NCBI GenBank assembly: GCA_021778895.1
Contig: JAJYBR010000002.1
Span: 282,396 to 335,002, forward strand
Length of the DNA stretch: 52,607 bases
DNA from: Actinomycetes bacterium
GTDB taxonomy: Bacteria > Actinomycetota > Acidimicrobiia > Acidimicrobiales > RAAP-2
Direction: 5' to 3'
Below the pieces are notes generated by a model. It worked only from the letters and a program-made list of their open reading frames with translations. It did not search any database and was not told where the DNA came from. The translations under genes and the position numbers were made by a program. The number at the start of each line of letters is the position of its first letter. Within the stretch, counting starts at the first letter, position 1. Shown here in pieces: positions 26,288 to 33,260 of this stretch.

Positions 26288-27121
26288 TCAGTAGTCGCTG
26301 ACGTGCGCGACGCGCAGATCGCGATTCTGTCCGGCCGCGTCGCAGATCGTGACGACGAACTGCTCACCGAGCTCGTGTCGGCGGATGGCCGACTGGATCT
26401 CGATCACGGCGTCGATGCCCGTCGCGGTGAGGGGCAGGCCATCGATCGCCACCAGTCGGTCGCCGCCTCGGGCGCCACTGATCGCCAGGGGGCTTCCTCG
26501 CCGCGGAGTCGTGATGTTCAGTCCCGGGTGGTCGCTGTGGCCGACCTCGGCCGCCGGCCACGACCCCTCAATGGTGGCTCGCCCCGCAACGGTGCATCCG
26601 CAGGCGCCGAGACTGCACATCGGGCAGATGCATCGGCAGTCCAGCTCGTGAGCGTCGAGCTCGTCGACGACGACACCGGCGAGGAGCGAGTGCAGGAGGC
26701 CAATGGCTCGGGTATGCGCCTCCAGATGGCGCGGCGCCCGCTCGCGGAGCTCGGGATGGAACAGCCGGAAGGACAGCGCGGTCAGCACGGCGTAGCCACT
26801 CGCGGCCAGGCCGTAGGCGGCCGCGATGAGGCAGAGCGCCTCAGATGGTGACGCGGTCGAGCGCCCCTCGGCCGGCATCGCCGTCACGGCAGAGGATGGT
26901 GCGGCGTCGTCGAGATCGGGTTCGTGAAGGTAGGAGCGAAGATCACGTGCGCGAGCGTCGCAGTCGTCGCGCAACATCGCCAACGCGGCCCGCAACTCCG
27001 TCCCTGGCGGCGCGTGCTCCATCTGCCAACTCAACGAATTGGCGATCTCGAGTTCGAGACCCAGAACCGTGCGTATCTGGTGCTCCAGGACCGCACCGGG
27101 ATCGCGCCCGCCACGCATCAC
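26288..27121 (-). CDS. Helical protein with a Cys cluster and C-terminal PDZ-like domain
   Basis: The protein of about 277 residues is unassigned. Residues 1-60 are helical and charged. A hydrophobic helical region (about 90-150) follows. A cluster of six cysteines (CRCICPMC then CGC) falls within 16 residues near 160-176. The last 85 residues look like a PDZ domain with GDRLVAIDGLPL. The Cys cluster could bind a metal or an iron-sulfur cluster. TACCGT 5 nt before the GTG at 27121 suggests a leaderless start there; the ATG at 27118 is an alternative. Confidence 0.6.
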   Translation of the reverse strand: MMRGGRDPGAVLEHQIRTVLGLELEIANSLSWQMEHAPPGTELRAALAMLRDDCDARARDLRSYLHEPDLDDAAPSSAVTAMPAEGRSTASPSEALCLIAAAYGLAASGYAVLTALSFRLFHPELRERAPRHLEAHTRAIGLLHSLLAGVVVDELDAHELDCRCICPMCSLGACGCTVAGRATIEGSWPAAEVGHSDHPGLNITTPRRGSPLAISGARGGDRLVAIDGLPLTATGIDAVIEIQSAIRRHELGEQFVVTICDAAGQNRDLRVAHVSDY

Positions 27122-27286
27122 CCCGGACGGTAACACGGCGGCCCCCCCGTCTGTGGTCGAATCGGCCGGAAGGGCATTGGTGCGAGCGGCACGCGGGCGA
27201 CGAGCACGATTGCGACAACATTCCAGAGATCGCGCGACACTGGGCGTCCCGCGCCACCGTCGATTGCTGGGTGGGCAGGCGGGCAG

Positions 27287-27883
27287 CTAGGTGAGGAATC
27301 CGGACGTTCCCTTGACGATCGGGTGCACCTCGAGGGCGGAGCAGAGCAAGCCAGCGTTGTCGAGTCGGATCGATGACATCGAGCCCGGAGGAGTCACGTA
27401 GAGGCGGGCGAAGGAGCGGCAGGTCTTCCGAGACGAGATCTCGATCCACTCGACCACGAACGAGGCCCGACCGATTCGCGCCGCCAGGATGACGACCGGG
27501 AGCGGTCCGTGAAGTGTGTTGAGGCCCCCGGAGTAGCCGATGCGGGTGTCGTGGGCGACGGCCCGCAGCCGGTTGGTGCCACGAAAGTCCGTGGAGAACA
27601 TTTCCGTGAGGGGCCCGAGCGGCGATGTCACGACTCGCGGGTAGCCCGACAGCCGACACGATGTCGCCGCGACGTTGCGCAGGACGACGACGTAGGACCC
27701 GTGCCCGAGGCCCGCGTCACCGTGCGCGACGGCGCGCAGCGACGAGGTCTTGCAGGTTGCAGGACGCGTGGCCGAGGCGCTCGGTGCCGCACCGAGACCG
27801 CCCCCGCCGAGGGCCCCCGACACGGCGAGGACGACGGCGAAGGTCCCGGTTCGTCGCCGCACGACGCTGCGGACGGGGCTCAC
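27287..27883 (-). CDS. Secreted DUF4232-like protein
   Basis: The protein of about 198 residues has a signal peptide (RRRTGTFAVVLAVSGALGGG, cleavage near SASA) and a beta-rich domain with N-V---SCRLSGYPRV, the pattern of DUF4232 proteins of actinobacteria. Four cysteines could form two disulfides. TACGAT (27891-27896, minus) lies 7 nt before GTG 27883, so leaderless initiation there is favoured; ATG 27892 overlaps the -10. The function of DUF4232 is unknown. This is the last gene before the repeat-bounded island. Confidence 0.65.
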   Translation of the reverse strand: MSPVRSVVRRRTGTFAVVLAVSGALGGGGLGAAPSASATRPATCKTSSLRAVAHGDAGLGHGSYVVVLRNVAATSCRLSGYPRVVTSPLGPLTEMFSTDFRGTNRLRAVAHDTRIGYSGGLNTLHGPLPVVILAARIGRASFVVEWIEISSRKTCRSFARLYVTPPGSMSSIRLDNAGLLCSALEVHPIVKGTSGFLT

Positions 27884-28130
27884 GAGAGGCATCGTACGCC
27901 GTGGTCCCCTCGCTGGCGTCGGCCCGGTGGGCGGCGGGACGTTCCGGGCGGAAGCGAAGGGGACCTCGTGAACCAATCGGTCGGTTGACGCTGGCACGCA
28001 AAGGCGCGAGGGAGCCTCCTCCTCGGTCCCGACAGCCAGCGAGTCAACTCTCGTGGCTTCCCGCGGCCCGAGGTGCACAGGGACGCCACGGATGGCGGCG
28101 ATCGGCATGCCCCCTGCCGCGTGCGCCGCC

Positions 28131-28219
28131 GGGACGGTCGGTCGTTTTCGCGGGATCGTGATGAAGGGTGATCTCCTGGCAAGCGCACTCACTCGGCTTC
28201 TCCCGATGTTCGATCAGGT
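28131..28219 (+). repeat. 89-nt direct repeat, copy A
   Basis: This segment matches 31457-31545 at 85 of 89 positions without gaps. It includes the first 19-20 codons of a gene (MKGDLLASAL) and about 30 nt upstream. Similarity stops abruptly at both ends. The two copies bracket the ArsR/TDT cassette. The 250 bp before it, back to the DUF4232-like gene, contain nothing convincing. Confidence 0.92.
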
Positions 28220-28262
28220 TCTGGTGTGCCGTGGCCCACGGTTGACCCGGGAGGGGATGTGA
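28161..28262 (+). pseudogene. Truncated 5' copy of the gene at 31487
   Basis: The frame begins with the same 20 residues as the gene at 31487 (one Thr/Ala change), then leaves homology and ends after 33 codons at a TGA. It looks like the 5' stump left by a duplication or insertion that broke the gene at the repeat boundary. Confidence 0.6.
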
Positions 28263-28480
28263 CTGGCACGCTGGTGATCGACGGTGCTCTCGACCTGGTG
28301 ACGGGACCCCGGCGGTGGGCTGATCATGACCAACGGAGCGTCGCCTTCGTGATGGTCTCGTGCTACTACCTCGCTGAGGCCGCGCCGGGATCGGGGGATC
28401 CGCAGCTCGACGAGTCCGAGGCCCAGCTCGGCCTCACCCCACAGTGGGTGCGGCCCGCGGCAGCGGCCCCGTCTTACTGA
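28259..28480 (+). CDS. Hypothetical small protein (73 residues)
   Basis: A GTG preceded by GGGAGGGG overlaps the stop of the truncated gene (ATGTGA). The product begins VTGTLVIDG and contains SVAFVMVSCYYLAEA. The 3' end overlaps the convergent ArsR gene by 7 bp. No homologue is recognised. It may be a real island gene or the leftover of one. Confidence 0.33.
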   Translation: MTGTLVIDGALDLVTGPRRWADHDQRSVAFVMVSCYYLAEAAPGSGDPQLDESEAQLGLTPQWVRPAAAAPSY

Positions 28481-28842
28481 ATGGATTCTCCGAGGGCGTG
28501 GCGCACGTCGCTGAGAGCCTGGTCGTCCACGTGCCACCAGATCCCCCGCCCTCGCTTCTCTCCCACTAAGAGACCGGCGTTGGCCAGGATCGTCGTGTGA
28601 TGGCTGATGGTCGGCTGGCTCTTCGCCAGGGGCTCGATCAGCTCGCACGAGCAGACCTCACCACGGCTCGCGACGATGGACAGCAGGCGGATCCGCACCG
28701 GGTCGGCCAAGGCACTCAGGGTGCGCGCCAGCCGGTCGGCGGCGCTCTCGTCAATGGGTTCGATGCCTTGGGTCGGGGAGGCGGCGGGACGCGCAGTCTC
28801 GGGGAGGCTGCGGGGCTTCGGTCGTGCTGCGATGCTGCTCAC
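28474..28842 (-). CDS. ArsR-family metalloregulator with a Cys-x-Cys motif
   Basis: The 122-residue protein is a winged helix-turn-helix repressor. DPVRIRLLSIVAS is followed by EVCSCELIEPL, equivalent to the ELCVCDL metal-binding helix of ArsR, and by SQPTISHHTTIL as recognition helix. Arsenite- or soft-metal-responsive derepression is the likely mode. A GTG at 28842 with GGGAG is preferred over an upstream ATG at 28890, which overlaps a -10-like TATTAT. It lies downstream of the TDT transporter and membrane-protein genes on the same strand and probably controls them through the palindrome at 31228-31243. Confidence 0.83.
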   Translation of the reverse strand: MSSIAARPKPRSLPETARPAASPTQGIEPIDESAADRLARTLSALADPVRIRLLSIVASRGEVCSCELIEPLAKSQPTISHHTTILANAGLLVGEKRGRGIWWHVDDQALSDVRHALGESIQ

Positions 28843-29112
28843 CCGGTCTCCCGTCCGCCGTCTGGGCCGTCGGGGCGGAACGCTCCCCATAATACATTCA
28901 GTCCTGTCGATTTAAGAGCAACGGAGGCGGAGGTCGGTGGTCGAGCCACGGAAATCCGCGTCCGTTGGCGCCGGCGAGGAGAGACGGCGAGATGTGCGCC
29001 CGCCGGTGCGGAGGGGGTGACCGGGCTAGCCACCGCGCCGAGGGTCGAAGGGCCCGTGGCCGCGCGGCTCGCGGCCGTCGACTCCGTGCCCGGGCGATCG
29101 CGTCGCCGCTGA

Positions 29113-29128
29113 GGTGCCCATAGGCACC
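29113..29128 (-). terminator. Hairpin after the island membrane-protein gene
   Basis: GGTGCC-CATA-GGCACC forms a perfect 6-bp stem 5 nt beyond the stop of the gene ending at 29134. There is no U tract. The remaining spacer to the ArsR gene (about 28843-29112) shows no gene. Confidence 0.5.
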
Positions 29129-29133
29129 ACGGG

Positions 29134-29700
29134 TCAGTGCGACGGGTCCCGAGGGGCGTCTCGGTGATGGGGGAAGGCATCCGGCCAGGTCACGGCGAAG
29201 GGGAACGACACCTCGATCGCATGGCGCGGGACGTCCGGGCGGTTCATGACGTGGGCGATGACGTCGGCCGTGCGAAGCAGGATCCGACGGGCTAGCCAAA
29301 AGAGCAGGAGCGCCAGGGGGACGTTGCCCACCAGCGCCGTGGTGATGGCCACGAGCAGACCCCGTGTTCCCCACGACGTGGTGATGTCGAACCAAGCATC
29401 ACAGAGCAGCATGGTGGCGGTCACCACCGCTGTGGCTGCGAGCACCTGGCGGCGGTGCCACGCGGCCCAGGCTGTCGCGAGGAGAGCTGCGATGAGTGCG
29501 ACGTCGAAGCCGACCCACGCTGCGCTCCAGTTGTGCGCCGAGAAGCGGGCGGGGAGCGTCGCGGCCAGGAACGCCGTCCAGGGGACCATGACGGCGACAC
29601 CCCCAAGCACGAGGAACGAGAACAGGCGGTTGAGCTCGAGCGCCTCGTGGGGCGAGGGAGCCTGACGCCTGGGGACCGAAGGCTCTGTCGGGTTCGCCAT
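29134..29700 (-). CDS. Four-helix integral membrane protein, island cassette
   Basis: The 188-residue protein has four transmembrane helices (about residues 28-48, 62-82, 90-108 and 118-140) and polar tails rich in Pro, His and Arg. GAGAGGAG precedes the ATG. It lies between the TDT transporter gene and the ArsR gene, all on the minus strand, but hairpins separate it from the transporter. No family is recognised; a helper to the transporter is plausible. Confidence 0.6.
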   Translation of the reverse strand: MANPTEPSVPRRQAPSPHEALELNRLFSFLVLGGVAVMVPWTAFLAATLPARFSAHNWSAAWVGFDVALIAALLATAWAAWHRRQVLAATAVVTATMLLCDAWFDITTSWGTRGLLVAITTALVGNVPLALLLFWLARRILLRTADVIAHVMNRPDVPRHAIEVSFPFAVTWPDAFPHHRDAPRDPSH

Positions 29701-29868
29701 GGATTGCTCCTCTCTGGTTGCGGCCGGGCCGGGATCCGCAGGTTTGACGTCGGCCTGGCTCGCACCCGTGCCCGGCCGTCCGTGACACCAATGCGCACCT
29801 CGTGGAACGTGGCCAGCGCGACCGTCGCCAGCGTGGCCTTGAGAGCTACGCCCCGCGAGGCGCGCATA

Positions 29869-29896
29869 CCCTCAAGAGGCGAATCCCTCTTGAGGG
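29869..29896 (-). terminator. Strong hairpin after the TDT transporter gene
   Basis: CCCTCAAGAGG pairs perfectly with CCTCTTGAGGG (11 bp) around a 6-nt CGAATC loop, 30 nt past the transporter stop. It probably terminates the transporter mRNA, although no long U tract follows. Confidence 0.68.
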
Positions 29897-29926
29897 GGTG
29901 GGCATCGTCGGGCTCACCGCTGTCTC

Positions 29927-31153
29927 CTACGGGTCGGTGCGACCTCGCGTTCCCGGTGCTCGCGAGGCTCGATGCTGCACGCTGAGCGAGCGCACGGTGC
30001 CGCTGACGACCACGAGCCAGAAGCAACTGAGGAGGATGAAGAGTCCCGCGCCCACCCACTGCAAGCCGGTGAGGCTCCACGTGCTGGCCAGCGCCAGCGT
30101 CGCGACGGTGTAGGCCCCGAGAGGGAACGTGAAGCCCCACCACCCGACGCCGTAGGGGAGAGGGCCAGAGCGCAGGTAGTGCACCAGCAGCACGACGGCC
30201 GCGAGAAGCCACCAGGCGCCAAAGCCCCACAGCATCGTGGCGACGACATTGGCGGCCAGCTGCATGGCGGCCGCGTCCGGGCCGAAGACTGCTGCGCTCA
30301 CTGCCGCCAACTTCAACAGCGCGAGCGCCCCGACACCCAGTGGGCCGAGCCCGATCCAGAGGGAGGGGGCCAGGCCGGCATGCGGCAGGGCGTGCAGCGT
30401 CAAGCGCTGGTACAGCATCGTGAGCAGTACGAGGTAGAGGAGGAAGCCCATCCCCCAGAAGCCGTAGGCCAGGAAGAGCAGGGCTCGGGCCGAGGTCGGT
30501 GAGGCGCCCGGGACGAGTGGCGTGAGCACGAGCGGCACGACGATGGTCACGACGGGTGGGATGAACCAGCTCCCGTTGACGACTGCCGGATCGAGCTCAG
30601 CGCGCACGAAGAGCAGGAATGCGAACAGGACGCTCACAGCGAGGGCCAGGGGGACGCCGACCCAGTCCAGGGAGGCGACCACTGTGCGCACCGTTGGGGC
30701 GGAGAACCAGGTGGGACCAACGGCAGCGAAGGTGGCCGCCAGCACGAGGATGCCGCCGGGCAGGGTTCCGTAGAGGGCGCCCACCGTGGGATTGCGCAGA
30801 TCGGCGAGTGCGGCGTCGGGGTGCCGAACCATGCGACCGACGTACGGAAAGATCAGACCGAGAGCCAAGACGAAGGCGATGACGGCCATCGTCTGGCTGA
30901 CGGCGCGCGCGGGCGAGCCCAGCGACGCGACGTGGCCGGGGTTGAGCGAGGCTGCGACGGCGATGATCGCCGTACCCATGACGGCCCCGAACCAGCCGGG
31001 GTGGAGTCTCCGAGGTTCGGGAAGCGCGGCGCTCTGCGCGCCGTCGCCTCCGGCCCGCGAGGCGGCGGGACTGGTTCCCGACTGGGCCGCGGCCGCGACC
31101 CCCTCGACCGTCTCGGCGTCGACGACATACCTGTCAGCATCGGTCTTGCTCAC
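29927..31153 (-). CDS. TDT/SLAC1-family transporter (TehA-like)
   Basis: The protein of about 408 residues has an N-terminal soluble tail of about 45 residues, then ten hydrophobic helices. The motif HPGWFGAVMGTA at the first helix and later WFIPPV and FPLGAYT are typical of the tellurite-resistance/dicarboxylate/sulfite transporter family (TehA, Ssu1, SLAC1). These form anion channels or exporters. GTG 31153 with GGAGG is the best start; the open frame extends upstream into the promoter. With a Cys-type ArsR regulator beside it, export of a metalloid or sulfur oxyanion is a reasonable guess. Confidence 0.85.
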   Translation of the reverse strand: MSKTDADRYVVDAETVEGVAAAAQSGTSPAASRAGGDGAQSAALPEPRRLHPGWFGAVMGTAIIAVAASLNPGHVASLGSPARAVSQTMAVIAFVLALGLIFPYVGRMVRHPDAALADLRNPTVGALYGTLPGGILVLAATFAAVGPTWFSAPTVRTVVASLDWVGVPLALAVSVLFAFLLFVRAELDPAVVNGSWFIPPVVTIVVPLVLTPLVPGASPTSARALLFLAYGFWGMGFLLYLVLLTMLYQRLTLHALPHAGLAPSLWIGLGPLGVGALALLKLAAVSAAVFGPDAAAMQLAANVVATMLWGFGAWWLLAAVVLLVHYLRSGPLPYGVGWWGFTFPLGAYTVATLALASTWSLTGLQWVGAGLFILLSCFWLVVVSGTVRSLSVQHRASRAPGTRGRTDP

Positions 31154-31456
31154 GGGAGACCTCCCAGTGTGTCGCGCAACGCTGACGGAGTCCGCAGTGG
31201 TCCCCGTCACCGTTACATCGATCAATGTACATCTATAGATGTATTAGGGCTAGGGGAATAGGTCCCACGCCCCGCTCGCCAGAGCACGCGAGACCCGTGG
31301 GTGCACAGATGCGGAAGTCCGGGGTGCGCACTGCTGGGTGCGCTGCTCGGTCTCGGCGTTGATCCGCTCCGGGACGTGGGCCGACGAGAACTTGACCCTG
31401 CGAGCGGCTGGACTTTGCGAACGGAAGTGAAGACGATCGTCTCAGCCGACGCCATC
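31154..31456. other. Promoter region of the TDT gene and spacer to repeat copy B
   Basis: The left 100 bp carry the TDT promoter and the candidate ArsR operator (31215-31243). The rest, to 31456, encodes nothing convincing on either strand; a frame open through it merges with the gene at 31487 but lacks a start signal. Confidence 0.45.
31214..31243 (-). promoter_or_regulatory. Candidate ArsR operator: palindrome plus neighbouring dyad
   Basis: TACATCTATAGATGTA at 31228-31243 is a perfect 16-bp palindrome. The adjacent ACAT-N6-ATGT (31215-31228) repeats the half-site. This A/T-rich block, about 60-90 bp upstream of the TDT start, fits the size and symmetry of ArsR/SmtB operators and stands out from the GC-rich surroundings. 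Confidence 0.65.
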
Positions 31457-31545
31457 GGGACGGTCGGTGGTTTCCGCGGGATCGTGATGAAGGGAGATCT
31501 CCTGGCAAGCGCACTCGCTCGGCTTCTCCCGATGTTCGATCAGGT
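31457..31545 (+). repeat. 89-nt direct repeat, copy B
   Basis: This copy matches 28131-28219 (85 of 89). Here the repeat continues into a longer reading frame, so copy B is likely the parental arrangement and copy A the truncated one. Confidence 0.92.
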
Positions 31546-31740
31546 CGAGGCGTCCCTGATACTGGCCGTCGAGGTGATGGAGGCCAACCTGCGCCTGGTG
31601 CGCGAGTGGGCCAGGCACACGGGCGAGACCTCCGACCCGCTGGCCGAGCCCTACCCCGAGGACTTGGCTTCGAGGAGATCGACGCCGAGGGCCACGTCTG
31701 GCCCGTGGTGCCCGACGACCCCAGCCCGCCGGGCAGCTAG
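31487..31740 (+). pseudogene. Probable frameshifted small acidic protein gene
   Basis: The frame from ATG 31487 encodes MKGDLLASALARLLPMFDQV and continues through EVMEANLRLVREWARHTGE to PYPEDL. At about 31663-31668 a one-base shift would change an odd Arg/Ser/Pro-rich tail (unshifted stop at 31762) into a coherent acidic one (GFEEIDAEGHVWPVVPDD) ending at TAG 31740, just before a terminator. A single missing G in GACTTGG explains it. A sequencing error is possible. The protein is unrecognised. Confidence 0.5.
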
Positions 31741-31762
31741 TCCTTCCTCACCGTCACGGTGA

Positions 31763-31791
31763 GCCTCGCGGGAGGACACGTCCCGCGGGGC
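31763..31791 (+). terminator. Hairpin terminator after the frameshifted gene
   Basis: CCTCGCGGGA and TCCCGCGGGG form a stem with one mismatch around GGACACG, followed by CTTTC. It lies 22 nt after the TAG at 31740, supporting that TAG as the original stop. Confidence 0.6.
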
Positions 31792-31857
31792 TTTCGCGTG
31801 TCTCGCGCGACTCTCCGAGCACCGCTACGCGCCGCCCATCCTGCGTCGGGATCGCGT

Positions 31858-31939
31858 GCCGACGTCTCCAGAGCCGGAAACCGGTTCTCTGGTCGTCGCG
31901 TCGCGACTTCCGTCACCTTGTGGGTCCGACTTTCGTCAA
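31858..31939 (+). repeat. 82-nt direct repeat, copy C
   Basis: This copy aligns without gaps to 33261-33342 at about 68 of 82 positions; the ends are best conserved (GCCGACGTCTCCAGAGCC and GTGGGTCCGACTTTCGTCAA). Within it CGACTTTCGTCA-like sequence occurs twice. The two copies bracket the toxin-antitoxin genes. TTTCGTCA (31931-31938) also has an inverted partner at 31954-31961. Apart from these elements the 455 bp from 31741 to 32195 hold no supported gene. Confidence 0.85.
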
Positions 31940-31971
31940 AACGCGGCGGGGGGTGACGAAAAGGTGGAAGG

Positions 31972-32021
31972 CCATGTGGCTGCCGGGACCTGTGTTATGG
32001 GTCCCGGGAGCGTCCACATGG
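31972..32021. repeat. 50-nt nested palindrome
   Basis: Outer arms CCATGTGG and CCACATGG enclose inner arms CCGGGACC and GGTCCCGG, with a 9-nt TGTGTTATG loop and a small asymmetric internal bulge (CTG opposite GAGCGT). Both 8-bp stems are perfect. It lies outside any supported gene, between repeat copy C and the toxin-antitoxin promoter. Confidence 0.85.
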
Positions 32022-32095
32022 TTCGCGCGATTCTCGCCACACAATCTCTCGTGTGTGGACATCCAGTTCGGTGAAGTGGCTGGCAAAGGTTGGGG

Positions 32096-32123
32096 TTGAC
32101 ACTCGTGGCGCGTCCAGTATCTT
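32096..32123 (+). promoter_or_regulatory. Consensus sigma-70 promoter upstream of the toxin-antitoxin pair
   Basis: TTGACA (32096-32101) and TATCTT (32118-32123) are 16 nt apart. The -35 is perfect, unlike the -10-only promoters of core genes. Transcription would start near 32130 and reach the antitoxin after about 65 nt. Confidence 0.6.
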
Positions 32124-32169
32124 GCCGTTGAGCGGGACCCACTCTTCTCGGCTGACTGGCTTGCCATCT

Positions 32170-32188
32170 ATGTAGAAACCTGTATAGT
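32170..32188 (+). promoter_or_regulatory. Antitoxin-proximal -10 and possible autorepression site
   Basis: TATAGT (32183-32188) ends 7 nt before the antitoxin ATG, so a leaderless transcript is possible. Imperfect dyad CTATGTAG...CTGTATAG overlaps it and is placed where a Phd-type antitoxin would bind to repress its own operon. Confidence 0.5.
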
Positions 32189-32195
32189 AAGAGCT

Positions 32196-32519
32196 ATGTC
32201 CTCCCCTGCGAGTTACACCCTTTCAGTCACTGACGCGTCAGCCAAGGGCGTGTCGTCCCTCGTTCGCGACGCCGAGATCGGTGGCGTCGTGGTACTCGAG
32301 CGCAGGCATCAGCCCGTTGCAGCAGTTATCGGAGTGCGGCGCCTCGAGGTGCTCAGAGAGGCCGAGCGTGATCTCCGGGACCTCGGCATTGTGCTGACTC
32401 GGGCGGCGACCGACGACGGGGTGCGACACGCCCTCACTGACGTCGTCGAGCGCTTTGGGTTCGATCGCGCGGCTCTTGAGGCCGAGCTCGACGAGGATCT
32501 GACAACCGGCCTCGAGTGA
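32196..32519 (+). CDS. Phd/YefM-type antitoxin
   Basis: The 107-residue protein has the N-terminal Phd/YefM fold: TLSVTDASAKGVSSLVRDAE, then GGVVVLERRHQPVAAVIG. A charged C-terminal helix, expected to wrap the toxin, ends in LDEDLTTGLE. The stop overlaps the GTG of the toxin gene (GTGA), as in classical toxin-antitoxin operons. It would neutralise the RelE-like toxin and repress the promoter. The operon sits between the two copies of an 82-nt direct repeat. Confidence 0.82.
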   Translation: MSSPASYTLSVTDASAKGVSSLVRDAEIGGVVVLERRHQPVAAVIGVRRLEVLREAERDLRDLGIVLTRAATDDGVRHALTDVVERFGFDRAALEAELDEDLTTGLE

Positions 32520-33139
32520 GTACCCGGAGATCGAGGGGTGACGAGGCTCCAGCGCCGCGTCGTGTGGCGCGGCGGTCCGGCAGGCATCCCGAAGCGGTTC
32601 GTGTCGAGGTGCGCCTCACGAATCCGGCGGTCAACGATCTCGAAGCACTCAAGAAGTCCAACCGGAATGCGTTGCGTTGGGCCTTGAAGAAGCTCCTACT
32701 TTTGGAGCGTGATCCGGAAGCTGGCCAACCCTTGCACACGGAACTGCAGGGGTGGCGCAAGCTCACTGTGGGCAACCGAGACTGGCGAATCGTCTGGCGA
32801 GTCACCTTCGACGACGCGGGATCCGTGATCGTCGACGTCGCCGAGGTGTGGGCCGTCGGCGCACGTAGCGACGGCGAGGTCTACGAGGAGATGTCGGCGC
32901 GCGTGGCGGCACTTCCGGCTAGTCCGAGGACGGAGGCCCTTCGGGAGATTGCGGCCAGGTTTGAGTTACTCATCCAAGAGAGTGAGGAGACGCCTCCTGC
33001 CAAGGAGGTTCCCGAGTGGCTTGTCAGCGACCTCACGACTGGAGCGGGCCTGTCACGGGAAACGGTTGCCGGGATGACATGGGACGAGGCCATAGCAGCG
33101 TTGGTGGAGTGGCGGTCGCGGCCAAAGAACAGCGACTAG
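32516..33139 (+). CDS. RelE/ParE-superfamily toxin with C-terminal extension
   Basis: The RelE-like core lies at about residues 28-115: VEVRLTNPAVNDLEAL, LLLERDPEAGQPLHTELQGWRKLTVGNRDWRIVWRV, then a final strand. RelE toxins cleave mRNA on the ribosome and ParE toxins inhibit gyrase; which applies here is unclear. At 207 residues it is about twice the usual length: a helical C-terminal part of about 90 residues ends in a SRETVAGMTWDEAIAAL segment. The extension may bind the antitoxin or a chaperone. Translation is coupled to the antitoxin. Confidence 0.78.
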   Translation: MSTRRSRGDEAPAPRRVARRSGRHPEAVRVEVRLTNPAVNDLEALKKSNRNALRWALKKLLLLERDPEAGQPLHTELQGWRKLTVGNRDWRIVWRVTFDDAGSVIVDVAEVWAVGARSDGEVYEEMSARVAALPASPRTEALREIAARFELLIQESEETPPAKEVPEWLVSDLTTGAGLSRETVAGMTWDEAIAALVEWRSRPKNSD

Positions 33140-33260
33140 TTCGCGTCATCAACCTCGCGCCTTCGGACGAGAGTCGTCGACGGCGCCGCGCTCATCAAGC
33201 TCGCCCAGCGCGACTCTCCGGACGCCGCCGCGTACCCCTGAACTCGCGCCGGGACCGCCC

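Noticed and set aside
28131..31545. Insertion sequence bounded by terminal repeats
   Set aside because: The 89-nt copies are direct, not inverted, include coding sequence, and no transposase or target-site duplication could be found.
31936..32167. Minus-strand frames with ATG starts over the toxin-antitoxin leader
   Set aside because: No ribosome-binding site or recognisable domain; they overlap a palindrome and a promoter.
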